A stretch of 26,210 bases of DNA from Poteriospumella lacustris (Eukaryota; Sar; Chrysophyceae; Chromulinales; Dinobryaceae): assembly GCA_008000375.1 (NCBI GenBank), contig SMOI01000412.1, positions 1 through 26,210 of the forward strand, read 5' to 3'. The position numbers and the translations under genes are program-made. The notes below the pieces were generated by a model. That model was not told the DNA's origin. It made no database searches and saw only the letters and a list, made by a program, of their open reading frames with translations. Below, piece after piece: positions 8,904-17,722 of this stretch (positions are counted from its first letter, which is position 1; every line of letters begins with the position of its first letter).

Positions 8904-9874
8904 ACTGAACGGTCACACGGGTCGGTAGAAGGACACGAACGAAGAGCGGAGACGGACGAGGAGGGGAAGGTCGCGATGTCACGACGATCAGAGAGACCAC
9001 ACGTTACTGGGAAGCACAGCCACAGCGTTTAAAAGACACAGATACCACAGGGGCTATGTCGCTGTTTGCGATAAACATTGTGAAAGGCCTCGTCCAGTTG
9101 AAAGTTCGACGACCCAAAGACGACGCCGTCGCTGGGGCAGCGACCAAAATTTTCACTGCCGTTGTACGTTGTACATTATTCGTCATTCGTTTCGGCTTAC
9201 CAGCCCGTCACAAAGAAGGCTGTCAGTACAACAGTGCTGTACATAATGAGTAGTGCATAGTATCAATAAGACAGTGAGTAAGTTTAGCTACCGTACATTG
9301 GACGTTTCATTTTCGACGGGACACGGCCGATGGGACGCAGCATCGGGGACGACGTCTGATGCGACTACATACGGCGACTGTGCTGTGCACCGTTGCTCCA
9401 ACCAACGACTTATCTCGACGACGCTCCAATTGACCGAGACGACTGCGTCGAGCGTCGGGCGGTGTCAATTGTTGAGGAATTGGAGGGGGGGGGGGGGAGG
9501 CCAGCAGCCGTTTCAACGCACATGTAAGATGTACAGTATGAGTCCTGAATCCGTTGTAATAAGAAGTAATTCAGAAGCTTGTCAGTACACTTACACCACA
9601 TATAGAGGCGTACGCAATATGGATTAGATATAGTGTTTACTAATGTCATCAAGGATGTATATACAGTACCTTGTACGCTTCGTTTCGTTTCGTTTTTGTG
9701 TCGGTCGGTCAGTCAGTCAGACGACTCGTCTGCTCTTCATGGTGGTCTACATAGTCAGTCTTCACGTCGCGTCAGAACACCTTTTGGCCTATCGAGCTCT
9801 CGAGTTGTCCAATTTTTGTTGCGAAGGTCGTCGTTCCCTTCATCCTCACTGATCTGTCGCCCACCTCCCGCGTA
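8904..9874. promoter_or_regulatory. Divergent intergenic region before the protein kinase
   Basis: These 971 bases lie between two divergent starts and hold no convincing gene. Visible structure includes a G13 run (9485-9497), GTCG/GTCA tetramer repeats near 9700-9720, and a 15-base palindrome CAGACGACTCGTCTG at 9718-9732, about 145 bases before the kinase ATG. Base composition is lower in GC than the flanking coding DNA. Promoter function follows from position only. Confidence 0.45.
9485..9497 (+). repeat. G13 homopolymer
   Basis: Thirteen consecutive G on the plus strand inside the divergent intergenic region, likely length-variable. Confidence 0.9.
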
Positions 9875-11584
9875 ATGAACGCCAACGATACCATGGCTTG
9901 CTCGCCCACCAGCGTAGCCTCCTGCATATTTCAGCCGACCGATTTTGTTGTCGAAGATCTCCCCAGCGGCCGAGGAGGCTTTGGGGTCATGTTCAAGGGA
10001 ATCCACCGGACCACCAAGGAGGCCTTCGCGTTGAAGAAACTGGCAGGAATACCGTCTGGGACTTGGGAACGAGAAGTGACGTCTCTGCAGCGTCTGACTC
10101 ACCCCAACATTGTGAAATGTTTCGGCGGCCTACGAATCGACGGGTTCTTCACTGTCGTGATGGAGCTGATCGATGGAGTCACGTTGGACAAGTTCGTTGA
10201 GCTTAACTCGCCGATCGAAGTGCAGAAGGTGCTGTACGACCGATGGTATCGACAGCTTGTCTCCGCGTTGGCGTGCATCCATCGCCAGAGACTCATTCAC
10301 CGCGACGTGAAGCCTTCAAATCTCGTCGTCCGCCGCGACGGACACGACATCGTCCTGATCGACTTCGGTGTGGCGCGCGACGTCAGCGATGAGATGTCTA
10401 TTGCCGGGACGCCGCCCTATTTCAGCTACGAGCAGATGACTCGTTGCCCCTATGACGGGCGGGCTGATGTGTGGGCGCTGGGATGCACCTTTGCTTTCGT
10501 TCTGACCAGGGAGAGTCATCCATTTCTGGCGGTTGATCAGGAGAAGATCGAGAAGGTCCGTGCAGACGTTGGAGGCAGCGATCGGGCCAGTGTCTTTCTG
10601 GCGTCGCAGATCGACGCGATTCTCGAAGGGGTCCGCCAAGACGACCGGCCGACGTCAGAAGCGCTCTTGGCGGCCATTGAGGCGCACGACCGCCTTGCGA
10701 CACTGGCGCCTCATACGACTGAGAGGAGCGTTGGGGAGGTAGGAGGCGACGATACCCGTTCGGGACGGAGCGCAACGGGGGCCGCTTTGAGCGGTACGTT
10801 GACGCTGCCATCGCCGCTGGTGGCGGGTCCAGCGCTGGAGGCCGATGGCGAGGATTTGTTCGTCACGGCTGTCAGCGACGCTGTCGGCACCGCCGTTTTG
10901 ACGATGCCACCGCAGACGCCACAGCCGGGCGGCGACGAGGTGGCGACCGTTTTGCTTGCGCCAGAGACGCACTTGGAGCCACAGTCGGCGACGAAGGCGT
11001 CCGGAGCGATTCTTGGGCCGGCGGCGGGCATCCCGCTGAGAGACCTCGACGATCGCAGCGCCGTCGCCTTGCTCGCCCTCGTTGGCTGCATCGTCCCCGC
11101 CAGACTGCAGCGCGATCCTCGTCTCCCAGCGCCAGGCGGTGGCGCGTATCTGGCGACCGTCGATCACCTCGAAGCGCTGGTGGCACTGGAGGAACTGTCG
11201 AGCGATGACTGGGAGCGGCGATCGGTGTTAGAGACCGCCGTGCTCCCGGCGCTGCAGAAACTCCAGCGCGAATATGTACCCATCGAAAAGCTGGGCGACA
11301 TCGAGCGGTACGTCACCAAACCCGCCGCCGTCCCACCGGCCGAAACTGACAACAACGCGGCCGGCGACGCTTCGGCGGAAGAAGCTGTCGAGGGGGGAGA
11401 AGGCGACGACGCGACGGAAAACGAAAGTGACGCTCCGTCCGCGCAGGCGCCACGGCGCCGTAAGCGTCAGGCCAACGCCGCCGTCAAATTCTTCCGACCG
11501 TTGGTGCGTGCGGCGAAGTCCGCCGAGAAAGTGGTCGTCGAAGAGGTGCGCAAGATCGAGCGCCAGTTGTCCAGCAAGAAATAG
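9875..11584 (+). CDS. Serine/threonine protein kinase, 569 aa
   Basis: The kinase domain spans ~24-275. It shows the glycine loop SGRGGFG (31-37), lysine K54 (FALKKL), helix-C Glu67, catalytic HRDVKPSN (H143, D145, N149), DFG at 163-165 and ADVWALG (197-203). The residues needed for catalysis are present, so it should be active. The activation segment reads GTPPYFSYEQM, so the usual APE is SYE; the Glu is kept. The remaining ~290 residues are acidic/Ala-rich and unrecognised, ending in a basic helical stretch from ~535 (RRRKRQ, then KSAEKVVVEEVRKIERQ). No membrane segment is seen. Two in-frame starts are close: 9875 (G at -3) and 9893 in ACCATGG, the stronger Kozak; the true N-terminus may be Met7. 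The substrate and exact kinase group cannot be told from sequence alone. Confidence 0.9.
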   Translation: MNANDTMACSPTSVASCIFQPTDFVVEDLPSGRGGFGVMFKGIHRTTKEAFALKKLAGIPSGTWEREVTSLQRLTHPNIVKCFGGLRIDGFFTVVMELIDGVTLDKFVELNSPIEVQKVLYDRWYRQLVSALACIHRQRLIHRDVKPSNLVVRRDGHDIVLIDFGVARDVSDEMSIAGTPPYFSYEQMTRCPYDGRADVWALGCTFAFVLTRESHPFLAVDQEKIEKVRADVGGSDRASVFLASQIDAILEGVRQDDRPTSEALLAAIEAHDRLATLAPHTTERSVGEVGGDDTRSGRSATGAALSGTLTLPSPLVAGPALEADGEDLFVTAVSDAVGTAVLTMPPQTPQPGGDEVATVLLAPETHLEPQSATKASGAILGPAAGIPLRDLDDRSAVALLALVGCIVPARLQRDPRLPAPGGGAYLATVDHLEALVALEELSSDDWERRSVLETAVLPALQKLQREYVPIEKLGDIERYVTKPAAVPPAETDNNAAGDASAEEAVEGGEGDDATENESDAPSAQAPRRRKRQANAAVKFFRPLVRAAKSAEKVVVEEVRKIERQLSSKK

Positions 11585-12160
11585 ACCAGACATACATACA
11601 CGCGTGGCTGTGTCGTTTTTCCTTCTCCTGGGTCCGGTCGACAGTATCGCTGCATCGGCCTCCCAGTGTCACGTTTTCCCATCACTATCCACGAGGGGTT
11701 GCGCCCTTTCATCAATATCGCAGCTGTTAGTAAGCGTCGCCGTAGCGACTTTTTGTTTTTGTTCTCTATTCGTGCGTCGTGTTGAATGTATGTTTGTTGG
11801 TTTGTGAGCTGATGTATGCGCTGCCAGAGAACAGCGAGCCACGTGAGCGACGATGGTCGATGGCCTTCGCCACTCGCCACACTGACGCCGAGGGACGAGC
11901 CCCAGTCCCTTCAGGGTCGTTCATTTTCAGTTATTTTGGGTGTCACTTTCAGGTGTCAGGCCTTCCTTCTTTCCTTCATGTCTTCCTTCGATTTCTTTCA
12001 TGTCTCTTCTTCTTTTCATGTCTCCTCCCTTCCTCGCAGTGCTTCCTCCACGGCGACCCCCTTGGGTGGCCTGTCGCTCTCATTCTGTGTGCAGCTGCGG
12101 TGCATCTCTTGACCACTGACTGTAACTGCTGCTGCTGGCTTTGTCAGCAAGGAATTAATT
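11585..12160. other. Intergenic region without a recognised gene
   Basis: This holds the 3' region of the kinase gene and the leader of the small gene at 12161. A CTTCC/TTTC-rich stretch at about 11950-12045 is pyrimidine-biased on the plus strand. No open frame looks like protein. Confidence 0.45.
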
Positions 12161-12466
12161 ATGCTTTCACGAGTTGCGCGTCGACTCTTCTCCAGTGGAG
12201 CAACTGACGCGAATCGGCAAGAGGCACCCCGCTGGATCGCGCCGGTCATGGCTTTGACAGTTCTGTGCGCTGCTGGGGCTGGTGCCACAGCAATTCACAC
12301 CAAGCAGCGTTTAGGACTGTTGGAGGAGCAACTGAACCTCGTCCTTGCCGACGTGGAGCTCAAATCGGAGATGCAGTCCATCCACATCGCCACCGTCGAG
12401 CGACAATTGATGCATTTGCAACAGCAGTCGCGACCTGTTCCAGCCTCGCACATTGAACGAGTCTAA
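12161..12466 (+). CDS. Small probable mitochondrial membrane protein, 101 aa
   Basis: A single-exon frame starts at ATG after TTAATT and ends TAA. The N-terminus MLSRVARRLFSSGA is a typical mitochondrial presequence: Arg/Ser/Leu amphipathic, no acids, with RRLFSSGA resembling a processing site. One hydrophobic segment follows at ~27-45 (IAPVMALTVLCAAGAGATAI). The C-terminal half is a charged helix suited to a short coiled coil (LGLLEEQLNLVLADVELKSEM, then ATVERQLMHLQQQ). The layout suggests an inner-membrane protein with one membrane span and a soluble helix. I do not recognise the family. Neighbours are a kinase upstream and a secretory-pathway protein downstream, with no evident link. The targeting signal supports a genuine short gene. 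Confidence 0.72.
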   Translation: MLSRVARRLFSSGATDANRQEAPRWIAPVMALTVLCAAGAGATAIHTKQRLGLLEEQLNLVLADVELKSEMQSIHIATVERQLMHLQQQSRPVPASHIERV

Positions 12467-12851
12467 CCAGCCTCCCAGCGTCGTCCCCACCCGCCACAGC
12501 AGCTGCCACAGCCGCCACAGCCGCCACAGCCGCCACAGCGGCAAAGTCGTTGTCATCGTCGTCGTGCGCATCCTCCTCGACAGTTTACCTGTAAAGATGG
12601 GTTCAATATTCTATTGTAACGTCTAAGTAAAGGCCAAACGGGCACTGTCGCCGTTGATTGTTACGGGCGGCGATGGCGGCTATCGTATCTGAATGAATGA
12701 TCGGGGGCTTTTCACATACGTGCAGGGCTCAGATCTCATCGCAATTTATGTCATTAGGCTGGCGGCATCGCGTTGTCATTAGCGATTGGTTCGAGAGCCG
12801 CGTCTCATTTGGAGTCCTCGTCGAGATCTGCCCACGTGACCCATCGTCGAC
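12467..12851. other. Intergenic region
   Basis: These 385 bases hold the minisatellite described at 12491-12538, then AT-richer sequence that probably carries the end of the small gene and the promoter of the gene starting at 12852. No further gene is visible. Confidence 0.45.
12491..12538 (+). repeat. 9-bp CCGCCACAG minisatellite
   Basis: CCGCCACAG at 12491-12499, three intervening bases, CTGCCACAG at 12503-12511, then three exact CCGCCACAG units to 12538. It lies 25 bases after the stop of the 101-residue protein, so it is in the 3' region, not in a gene. Confidence 0.85.
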
Positions 12852-15716
12852 ATGAGTCACAGCCAGCGAATAGGACTGTGGCTGGCGATCGTGTCAGCCC
12901 TCCTCCATTTAACATGGGGAGCAGCGACGCCAGCCACGGCCACCACAGTGAAGATGATGATTCGGCCCGTCGCAGACTGGGCGCTGTGCAACAACGGGCC
13001 CGACGACCACCCCGTGTGGCCTCCCGCCCAGTCATCCACCACCAAACGAGAGAATATGTGTGCGAACCCGCAAGATCTCATAAAGGGGAAGCCTGTGCCG
13101 TGCGACCTCCGCGCGTTTCCCTCGCGGACAGATCAGCACTCGAACGTGACGGCCACCCTCGTCGACGAGGCCAACGCACGATTTCCACTGCCGCACGGCT
13201 GCTTCGAGTTCGTCATGTTCTTGTCGTATCCCGCAGAGACCCATTCGATGGCCCACGCGTTCTCCTCGCCGTTTCTCCACCCGGATGCCGAGACAGACGT
13301 CGACGCCGCGTCACGCGGACGCGCGCACGCCCACCCCGCGTCTCCCGCCGCGACCAAAGACATGCAGCAGCTGTTCCGCAGCATGGTGCAGGTCGTCGAC
13401 CGCCTCGACCGCGACTACCACCTGCGACGCCTGCGCGTTGTGTACCCGGCGCACGACTACGAAGCGATGGCGCAGCTGCTGGACGCGCTGCTTACGCCGC
13501 GGCTCTGGCTCGCCCTGCGCGCGGAGACGTTCCCGTTTCCGTTCTCGCGCGTCTCGACTGCCTTTCGCTCCGTCAGCGGCGACGCCAAGGCCACGTACCT
13601 GAGCAGCGTCGTGGACAAGTACCACCACGACCTCGAGGCGGCGCTGCGGCTGCACGCGACGATCGCCTACCCGGACGCCGACACGTGCACGCGGCGCACG
13701 GGCCTCATGGTCTCGCGGCACTTCTGCACGCATCCCGGCTGGGCAGGAGTGCTGGGCATGTACAAATACCAGCAGAGCCACTTCGCGTACGCGAACATGG
13801 CCGTGTACGTGTCCGAGTCGAACGGGCCGCACGAGGTCACCGCCTTCGACGGCGGCCTGGGCTCGACCTGCACGCTCCGCAACCGTTGGCATTGCGCGTT
13901 CCTCCCGTCGACGTCGTGCGCGCTGCCGACGGAGGTCACCGCGTGCCGCACGGAGCGGTGCGTCTCGTCGGTGCCCGAGACGCACTTCTTCGCCGCGATG
14001 CACTGGCACGGCGCCTTCGTCCCGCCGCCCGCCGACTACGAAGTGATCACGAACCTGTCGCGCGCGCTGTCGCAGCCGCTCACCGCGCAGCAGTACCTCT
14101 GGCGGCGTATCTTGTCGAACGACTTCCGCTCGCTCGAGGCGCTCGGCGATGCCACAGCCACCGCAACCGCCACCGGCACCGCTGCCGCCAACGCTGCCGG
14201 TGGCAACGAGCTGCGCATCGCGTACGTCGACATGGGCGACGCCTCGCCGCTCGCGCAGCGTTTCGTCACGCCCACCGACGCGTCGTCGCAGATGTGGCGC
14301 CCCGCCGCAGAGGTCGCCGACCGCATCGCCGCTGCGCGTGACGCGGCCGCCGCCAAACCGCCGCCGAAGGCGTCGCTCGCCGGGGCCACCGCTACCGCCG
14401 CCGCTGCCGCGAAGCCGCAGCTGTCGACGGTGCTGCCGGGCGTCTCGACGCCGGACAACCTCGGCCGCCTGCAGTACCGGCTGCCCTCGCCGCAGCGACA
14501 GTTCTCGCGCTGGCCGACGCCGCGCAGCGAACAGGAGAACCCGCAGCGCCGCTACGAGCCCGTCGAGATCCAGCCACAGGACGTCGTCGTGCAGGCCGCC
14601 TACCTCCTCCGCCACAACCACCGCTACCGCGCGTTCCTCGCGCACGCGCAGCGCCATTTCCTCGATCTGCACGCGCTGCAGGACCACCTCGACGCCGCCC
14701 ACCGCGGCGCAGGAGACGCCGCCTCCGCGGCCTCCGCCGCCCCGCACGGCCTCGATTTCAACGTCGACGCCGCCGCGACCGCCGCGCTGCTCTCCGACGC
14801 CGAAGACGACCGCCTCGCGAAGCTCTTCGCCGCGCTCACGACGCCGCAGCCGGCGAAGCCGCATCGTTGCCTGCGCAGCGCCTCTGCCGCCACCGCTGCC
14901 ACGGCGGCGGCTCCGACGCTGCCGCGCTGCGTCGCGGTGCAGCTGCGACGCGGCGACCGCGTCCTGTCGTCGCTGCTGCCGAACAAAGGCCCCGCCGCCG
15001 GCAACGCGGCCGCCGCGGCCAACGCCACCGACGAAGAGGCCCGCCGCGCGCAGCAGAAGTACCAAGAGTACTGCGCGCAGCACCCGGAGGGCGACTTCGG
15101 CTGCCGCTCGGTGCCCTTCGCCTTCGTCTCGCTGCTCAACGTCACCGAGGTCGCGCACACGCTCGTCGACCCCGACGAGGTGTCGCACCTCGTCGTGTCG
15201 ACGGACGACGAGGGCTGGCTGCAGGAGCAGGTCGCGCTGCTGCAGCGCCACGCGCCGCGGTGGCAGGTGCACTACCTCCCCGCGCCGTGGCTCAGCCACT
15301 TCAACGTCACCGACCTGTCGTCGGCCTCGGCCGCCGCCTCGCCCGCGGCCCACGACCACCTCAACGCGTCGGAGCTGCTGCCGCACGGCCCCGACGCCGC
15401 GCACTACGCGACGCCGACGCCGACGCACCACCAGCACCGCCACAAGGCGCACGTCGTCGACAAGAGCGAGGCGGAGGAGCAGTTCAAGAAATACGGCCGC
15501 CGGGGACTCGCGGGCGGCGTCCACTTCTTCGCGTCGATGCAGCTGCTACAGCAGTGCGAGGCCTTCGTCGGCCACTTCGACAGCGGCGTCGCGTGGATGA
15601 TGTACACGGCGATGTGCCACCGCCACCGCGGCCTCGTCGCCGTCTGTCCGCCGGTCTTCGACCTGCGCCACTTGCAGGAGTTCCACAAGGTCTACGGCCA
15701 CCTCTACCACACCTAG
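12852..15716 (+). CDS. Secretory-pathway protein with GT23-like (fucosyltransferase) domain, 954 aa
   Basis: The N-terminus has a basic start and a hydrophobic core (IGLWLAIVSALLHLTWG) with likely cleavage or anchoring near residue 24, so it enters the ER/Golgi. The luminal N-terminal half is Cys-containing (e.g. WHCAFLPSTSCALPTEVTAC) and I do not recognise it. The C-terminal ~270 residues resemble GT23-type alpha-1,6-fucosyltransferases: a strand plus basic loop VAVQLRRGDR (R699, R700, D702), like the donor-binding motif; LVVSTDDEGWL; and VHFFASMQLLQQCEAFVGHF (890-909) followed by DSGVAWMM, like the family's last conserved block. Asn-X-Thr/Ser sites (NVTA, NLSR, NVTE, NVTD, NASE) fit a luminal protein. 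Ala-rich inserts (~435-450, ~510-530) break up the domains. Glycosyltransferase activity is inferred; related GT-B sugar transferases are alternatives. Its 3' end faces the cyclophilin gene, 255 bases away. Confidence 0.72.
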   Translation: MSHSQRIGLWLAIVSALLHLTWGAATPATATTVKMMIRPVADWALCNNGPDDHPVWPPAQSSTTKRENMCANPQDLIKGKPVPCDLRAFPSRTDQHSNVTATLVDEANARFPLPHGCFEFVMFLSYPAETHSMAHAFSSPFLHPDAETDVDAASRGRAHAHPASPAATKDMQQLFRSMVQVVDRLDRDYHLRRLRVVYPAHDYEAMAQLLDALLTPRLWLALRAETFPFPFSRVSTAFRSVSGDAKATYLSSVVDKYHHDLEAALRLHATIAYPDADTCTRRTGLMVSRHFCTHPGWAGVLGMYKYQQSHFAYANMAVYVSESNGPHEVTAFDGGLGSTCTLRNRWHCAFLPSTSCALPTEVTACRTERCVSSVPETHFFAAMHWHGAFVPPPADYEVITNLSRALSQPLTAQQYLWRRILSNDFRSLEALGDATATATATGTAAANAAGGNELRIAYVDMGDASPLAQRFVTPTDASSQMWRPAAEVADRIAAARDAAAAKPPPKASLAGATATAAAAAKPQLSTVLPGVSTPDNLGRLQYRLPSPQRQFSRWPTPRSEQENPQRRYEPVEIQPQDVVVQAAYLLRHNHRYRAFLAHAQRHFLDLHALQDHLDAAHRGAGDAASAASAAPHGLDFNVDAAATAALLSDAEDDRLAKLFAALTTPQPAKPHRCLRSASAATAATAAAPTLPRCVAVQLRRGDRVLSSLLPNKGPAAGNAAAAANATDEEARRAQQKYQEYCAQHPEGDFGCRSVPFAFVSLLNVTEVAHTLVDPDEVSHLVVSTDDEGWLQEQVALLQRHAPRWQVHYLPAPWLSHFNVTDLSSASAAASPAAHDHLNASELLPHGPDAAHYATPTPTHHQHRHKAHVVDKSEAEEQFKKYGRRGLAGGVHFFASMQLLQQCEAFVGHFDSGVAWMMYTAMCHRHRGLVAVCPPVFDLRHLQEFHKVYGHLYHT

Positions 15717-15738
15717 CGTAGCGTAGCGTAGCGTAGCG
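15714..15738 (+). repeat. (TAGCG)5 repeat that includes the stop codon
   Basis: Five exact TAGCG units, the first TAG being the stop codon of the preceding gene. Because the unit is five bases, TAG occurs in all three frames, and TAA follows at 15739-15741. Confidence 0.95.
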
Positions 15739-15971
15739 TAACCCCCAGAGCCTCGTAGCCGCGTGGCCTGGTCCGTCTCGCCGGTCGCGGCGCCTGTCTC
15801 TGTCAACGTCACCAACAACAACACGCTACACGCTACACGCGACACGACCCAACACAGAACAATTACACCGCCGCGATGGATACCGCCAGCACGTGGCTCG
15901 TTACACCGTCAACGCTGTCCATGGAACACAAGGGCAGGGCAGGGAAGGGCTCGGGGGCGGAGGGGGGTGGT

Positions 15972-16550
15972 TTACTCCTGAATGGTGACGCTGATGACCT
16001 GGATGGGGGTGATGGGTCTGTCCTTGGGGTTCTTGGAGGTGGGCGCGTTGTTGATGGCCAAGACGACGTCCTGGCCCTCGACGACCTTGCCGAAGACGGG
16101 GTGTTGGGAAGGCGTGCGGGTGTCGAAGAAGTCCAAGTACGAGTTGTGCACGGTGTTGATGAAGAACTGCGAGCCGCCGGAGTTGGGCTGGCCGGAGTTG
16201 GCCATCGACAAGGTGAAGGGCTCATTGCTCAAGCGAGGGCAGCCAGGCAGACGGAATTCGTCTTCGATCTTGCCCGCGGAGGTACGAGTCTGGGTGCCCT
16301 TGCCGGGAACCTCGTAGGTGGTGCGGGGCTCAGGTCCGCCAGTACCAGCGCGAGCATGGTTAGGATCGCGAGAGAAAGGGCAGCCGAACTGGTTCATGAA
16401 GTTGGGGATGACACGATGGAAGTGCAAGCCGTTGTAGAAGCCATTCTTCGCCAAGTCAATGAAGTTGTAGGCGGTGATAGGCATTTCCTCGGTGAACAAC
16501 TCCACCTTGAAGTTGCCCATGGAGGTCTCGACGAGAGCGTAGGCAGGCAT
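15972..16550 (-). CDS. Cyclophilin-type peptidyl-prolyl cis-trans isomerase, 192 aa
   Basis: This is a complete single-domain cyclophilin that catalyses cis-trans isomerisation of Xaa-Pro bonds. Conserved blocks are [13 protein letters not shown] (catalytic Arg46, with F51, M52, Q54), [20 protein letters not shown] (112-131) and [10 protein letters not shown] (150-159). No signal or transit peptide is seen, so it is likely cytosolic or nuclear. Compared with human cyclophilin A it has a longer loop at ~58-95 ([16 protein letters not shown]), and the position of the cyclosporin-contacting Trp is taken by His150; the family is known to have variants of this type with weaker cyclosporin binding, so low drug sensitivity is expected but untested. 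The gene has no intron and converges on the GT23-like gene. Confidence 0.96.
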   Translation of the reverse strand: MPAYALVETSMGNFKVELFTEEMPITAYNFIDLAKNGFYNGLHFHRVIPNFMNQFGCPFSRDPNHARAGTGGPEPRTTYEVPGKGTQTRTSAGKIEDEFRLPGCPRLSNEPFTLSMANSGQPNSGGSQFFINTVHNSYLDFFDTRTPSQHPVFGKVVEGQDVVLAINNAPTSKNPKDRPITPIQVISVTIQE

Positions 16551-16969
16551 GATTGAAAAAAAGGATCACAAAACGAGGAAGTAAAAACCCGACGAATGAT
16601 TGTGCGAATCTTGTTTGATGCTTTTGCTGCTTTTGACTCGTCGCCCGCCGCACGTCGACTCGCGGCGGTTGCCAACGTCCACAACGACAGATGTCACTTG
16701 TCGCCTAATATTTGTCACTTGTGTTGTCGGTTGTCTGTTGTCTGTCAGTTGTCGGTTGTCGGCTGTCGGTTGTCGGCTGTCGGTTGTCAGTGGACATCGG
16801 ATGTGTCACTTGTCACGGATTATGACAGACATCGTCGTCGTCATCGCGTTCGCGTAGGAAACACGAACACGCGGCAAGAGAGGTGACAGAGTATCCCATC
16901 GACAAAGAGCCGAAGATACAAACGAATACTCCATAAGACTTTACGTGTGTGGTTTCTTTGTATTCTCCT
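16551..16969. promoter_or_regulatory. Divergent promoter region, cyclophilin / DUF1349-like gene
   Basis: About 420 bases between divergent starts, holding the 7-bp repeat at 16724-16790. No gene is visible. The promoter role is inferred from the gene arrangement. Confidence 0.5.
16724..16790 (+). repeat. TTGTCGG/CTGTCGG 7-bp tandem repeat
   Basis: Nine heptamers with the patterns TTGTCGG, TTGTCTG, CTGTCGG and TTGTCAG, interrupted once by TCAG (16745-16748). The repeat sits in the middle of the divergent promoter region, about 175 bases from the cyclophilin start and 180 from the other start. Confidence 0.9.
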
Positions 16970-17722
16970 ATGACATCTTCGTCTATGCCATCTGACCGTT
17001 TGGTGAATAGCTTTGAAGATTCAAAGTTCGAGTGGTTTCATCATCCTGAACAGTGGACGGTCGCAGAAGAGAACGTCGTGGTTGGTGAAACAGAAGGAAC
17101 CGGAGGATGTATTGAGCACATTTCACCGCATGAGTTGCGCTTTCAGGCCCCAGCAAAGAAGGATTTCTGGGCCCGCACCTTTTATTCGCCGTTGCTCATC
17201 AAGAACGACGCGACTGGATATCTGTATCCGGTGGCCGGCGACGTGGAAGTGACAGCGTCAGTGACGTTTTCGTTGAATGCCATCTCCCAGTTCGATCAGG
17301 CGGGGATCTTGATCTATGTGGATGATGAGCACTGGGTGAAATGCGGCATCGAGTACTGCGACGAGCTGCCGCGGTTGTCGGTGGTTGTGTGCAACCGCGG
17401 CTTCTCCGACTGGTCCACGCAGGTCTGGTCGTCCACCAGCGCACATCTTCGGGTGCACAAGGTGCTACAGTCTTCCTCTTTCGTCGTAGAGGCTGCCCCG
17501 GTCTCAGATGAGAGCACCGCCGAGCGCCAGTACCAATTCGTGCGGATTGCGCACCTAGCGTCGTCGTCGCCGACGTTCCGCGCCGACGACCCATCCACCT
17601 TTCCCACCTGGCGCCTGGGCCCCTTTGCTGCCTGCCCCATCGCCCAGCGGGGTTGCTCTGCGTCGTTTCGAGATTTTGCCATCGGCCCGCGTCTGGCGGC
17701 GGCACACAGCAGCGAGTTGTAG
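16970..17722 (+). CDS. DUF1349-like beta-sandwich protein, 250 aa
   Basis: The frame is open from a GTG at 16949, but the first ATG is 16970, which I take as the start; a second ATG lies five codons later. The fold signature of DUF1349 (concanavalin-like beta sandwich, found in bacteria, fungi and protists) is clear: an N-terminal FEWFHHPEQW block, then KKDFWARTFYSPLL, GDVEVTASVTF, FDQAGILIYVDDEHWVKCGI, LSVVVCNRGFSDWS, a VRIAHL strand and a closing FRDFAIGP. The length is close to the family's usual ~200 residues. There is no signal peptide, so it is probably cytosolic. Members are often linked to carbohydrate handling, but no activity is established, so none is assigned. Codon use is less GC-biased than in the genes to the left, marking the change to the right-hand part of the window. 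Confidence 0.85.
   Translation: MTSSSMPSDRLVNSFEDSKFEWFHHPEQWTVAEENVVVGETEGTGGCIEHISPHELRFQAPAKKDFWARTFYSPLLIKNDATGYLYPVAGDVEVTASVTFSLNAISQFDQAGILIYVDDEHWVKCGIEYCDELPRLSVVVCNRGFSDWSTQVWSSTSAHLRVHKVLQSSSFVVEAAPVSDESTAERQYQFVRIAHLASSSPTFRADDPSTFPTWRLGPFAACPIAQRGCSASFRDFAIGPRLAAAHSSEL

Noticed and set aside
9253-9627. Short plus-strand frame (124 codons) upstream of the kinase
   Set aside because: No domain, G13 run inside, composition unlike coding DNA; better explained as promoter region.
13311-15524. Minus-strand open frame of 737 codons
   Set aside because: Antisense shadow of the GT23-like gene, Arg/Val-rich.
16949-16969. GTG start seven codons upstream for the DUF1349-like protein
   Set aside because: A eukaryotic gene should use the ATG at 16970; the extra residues add nothing to the domain.
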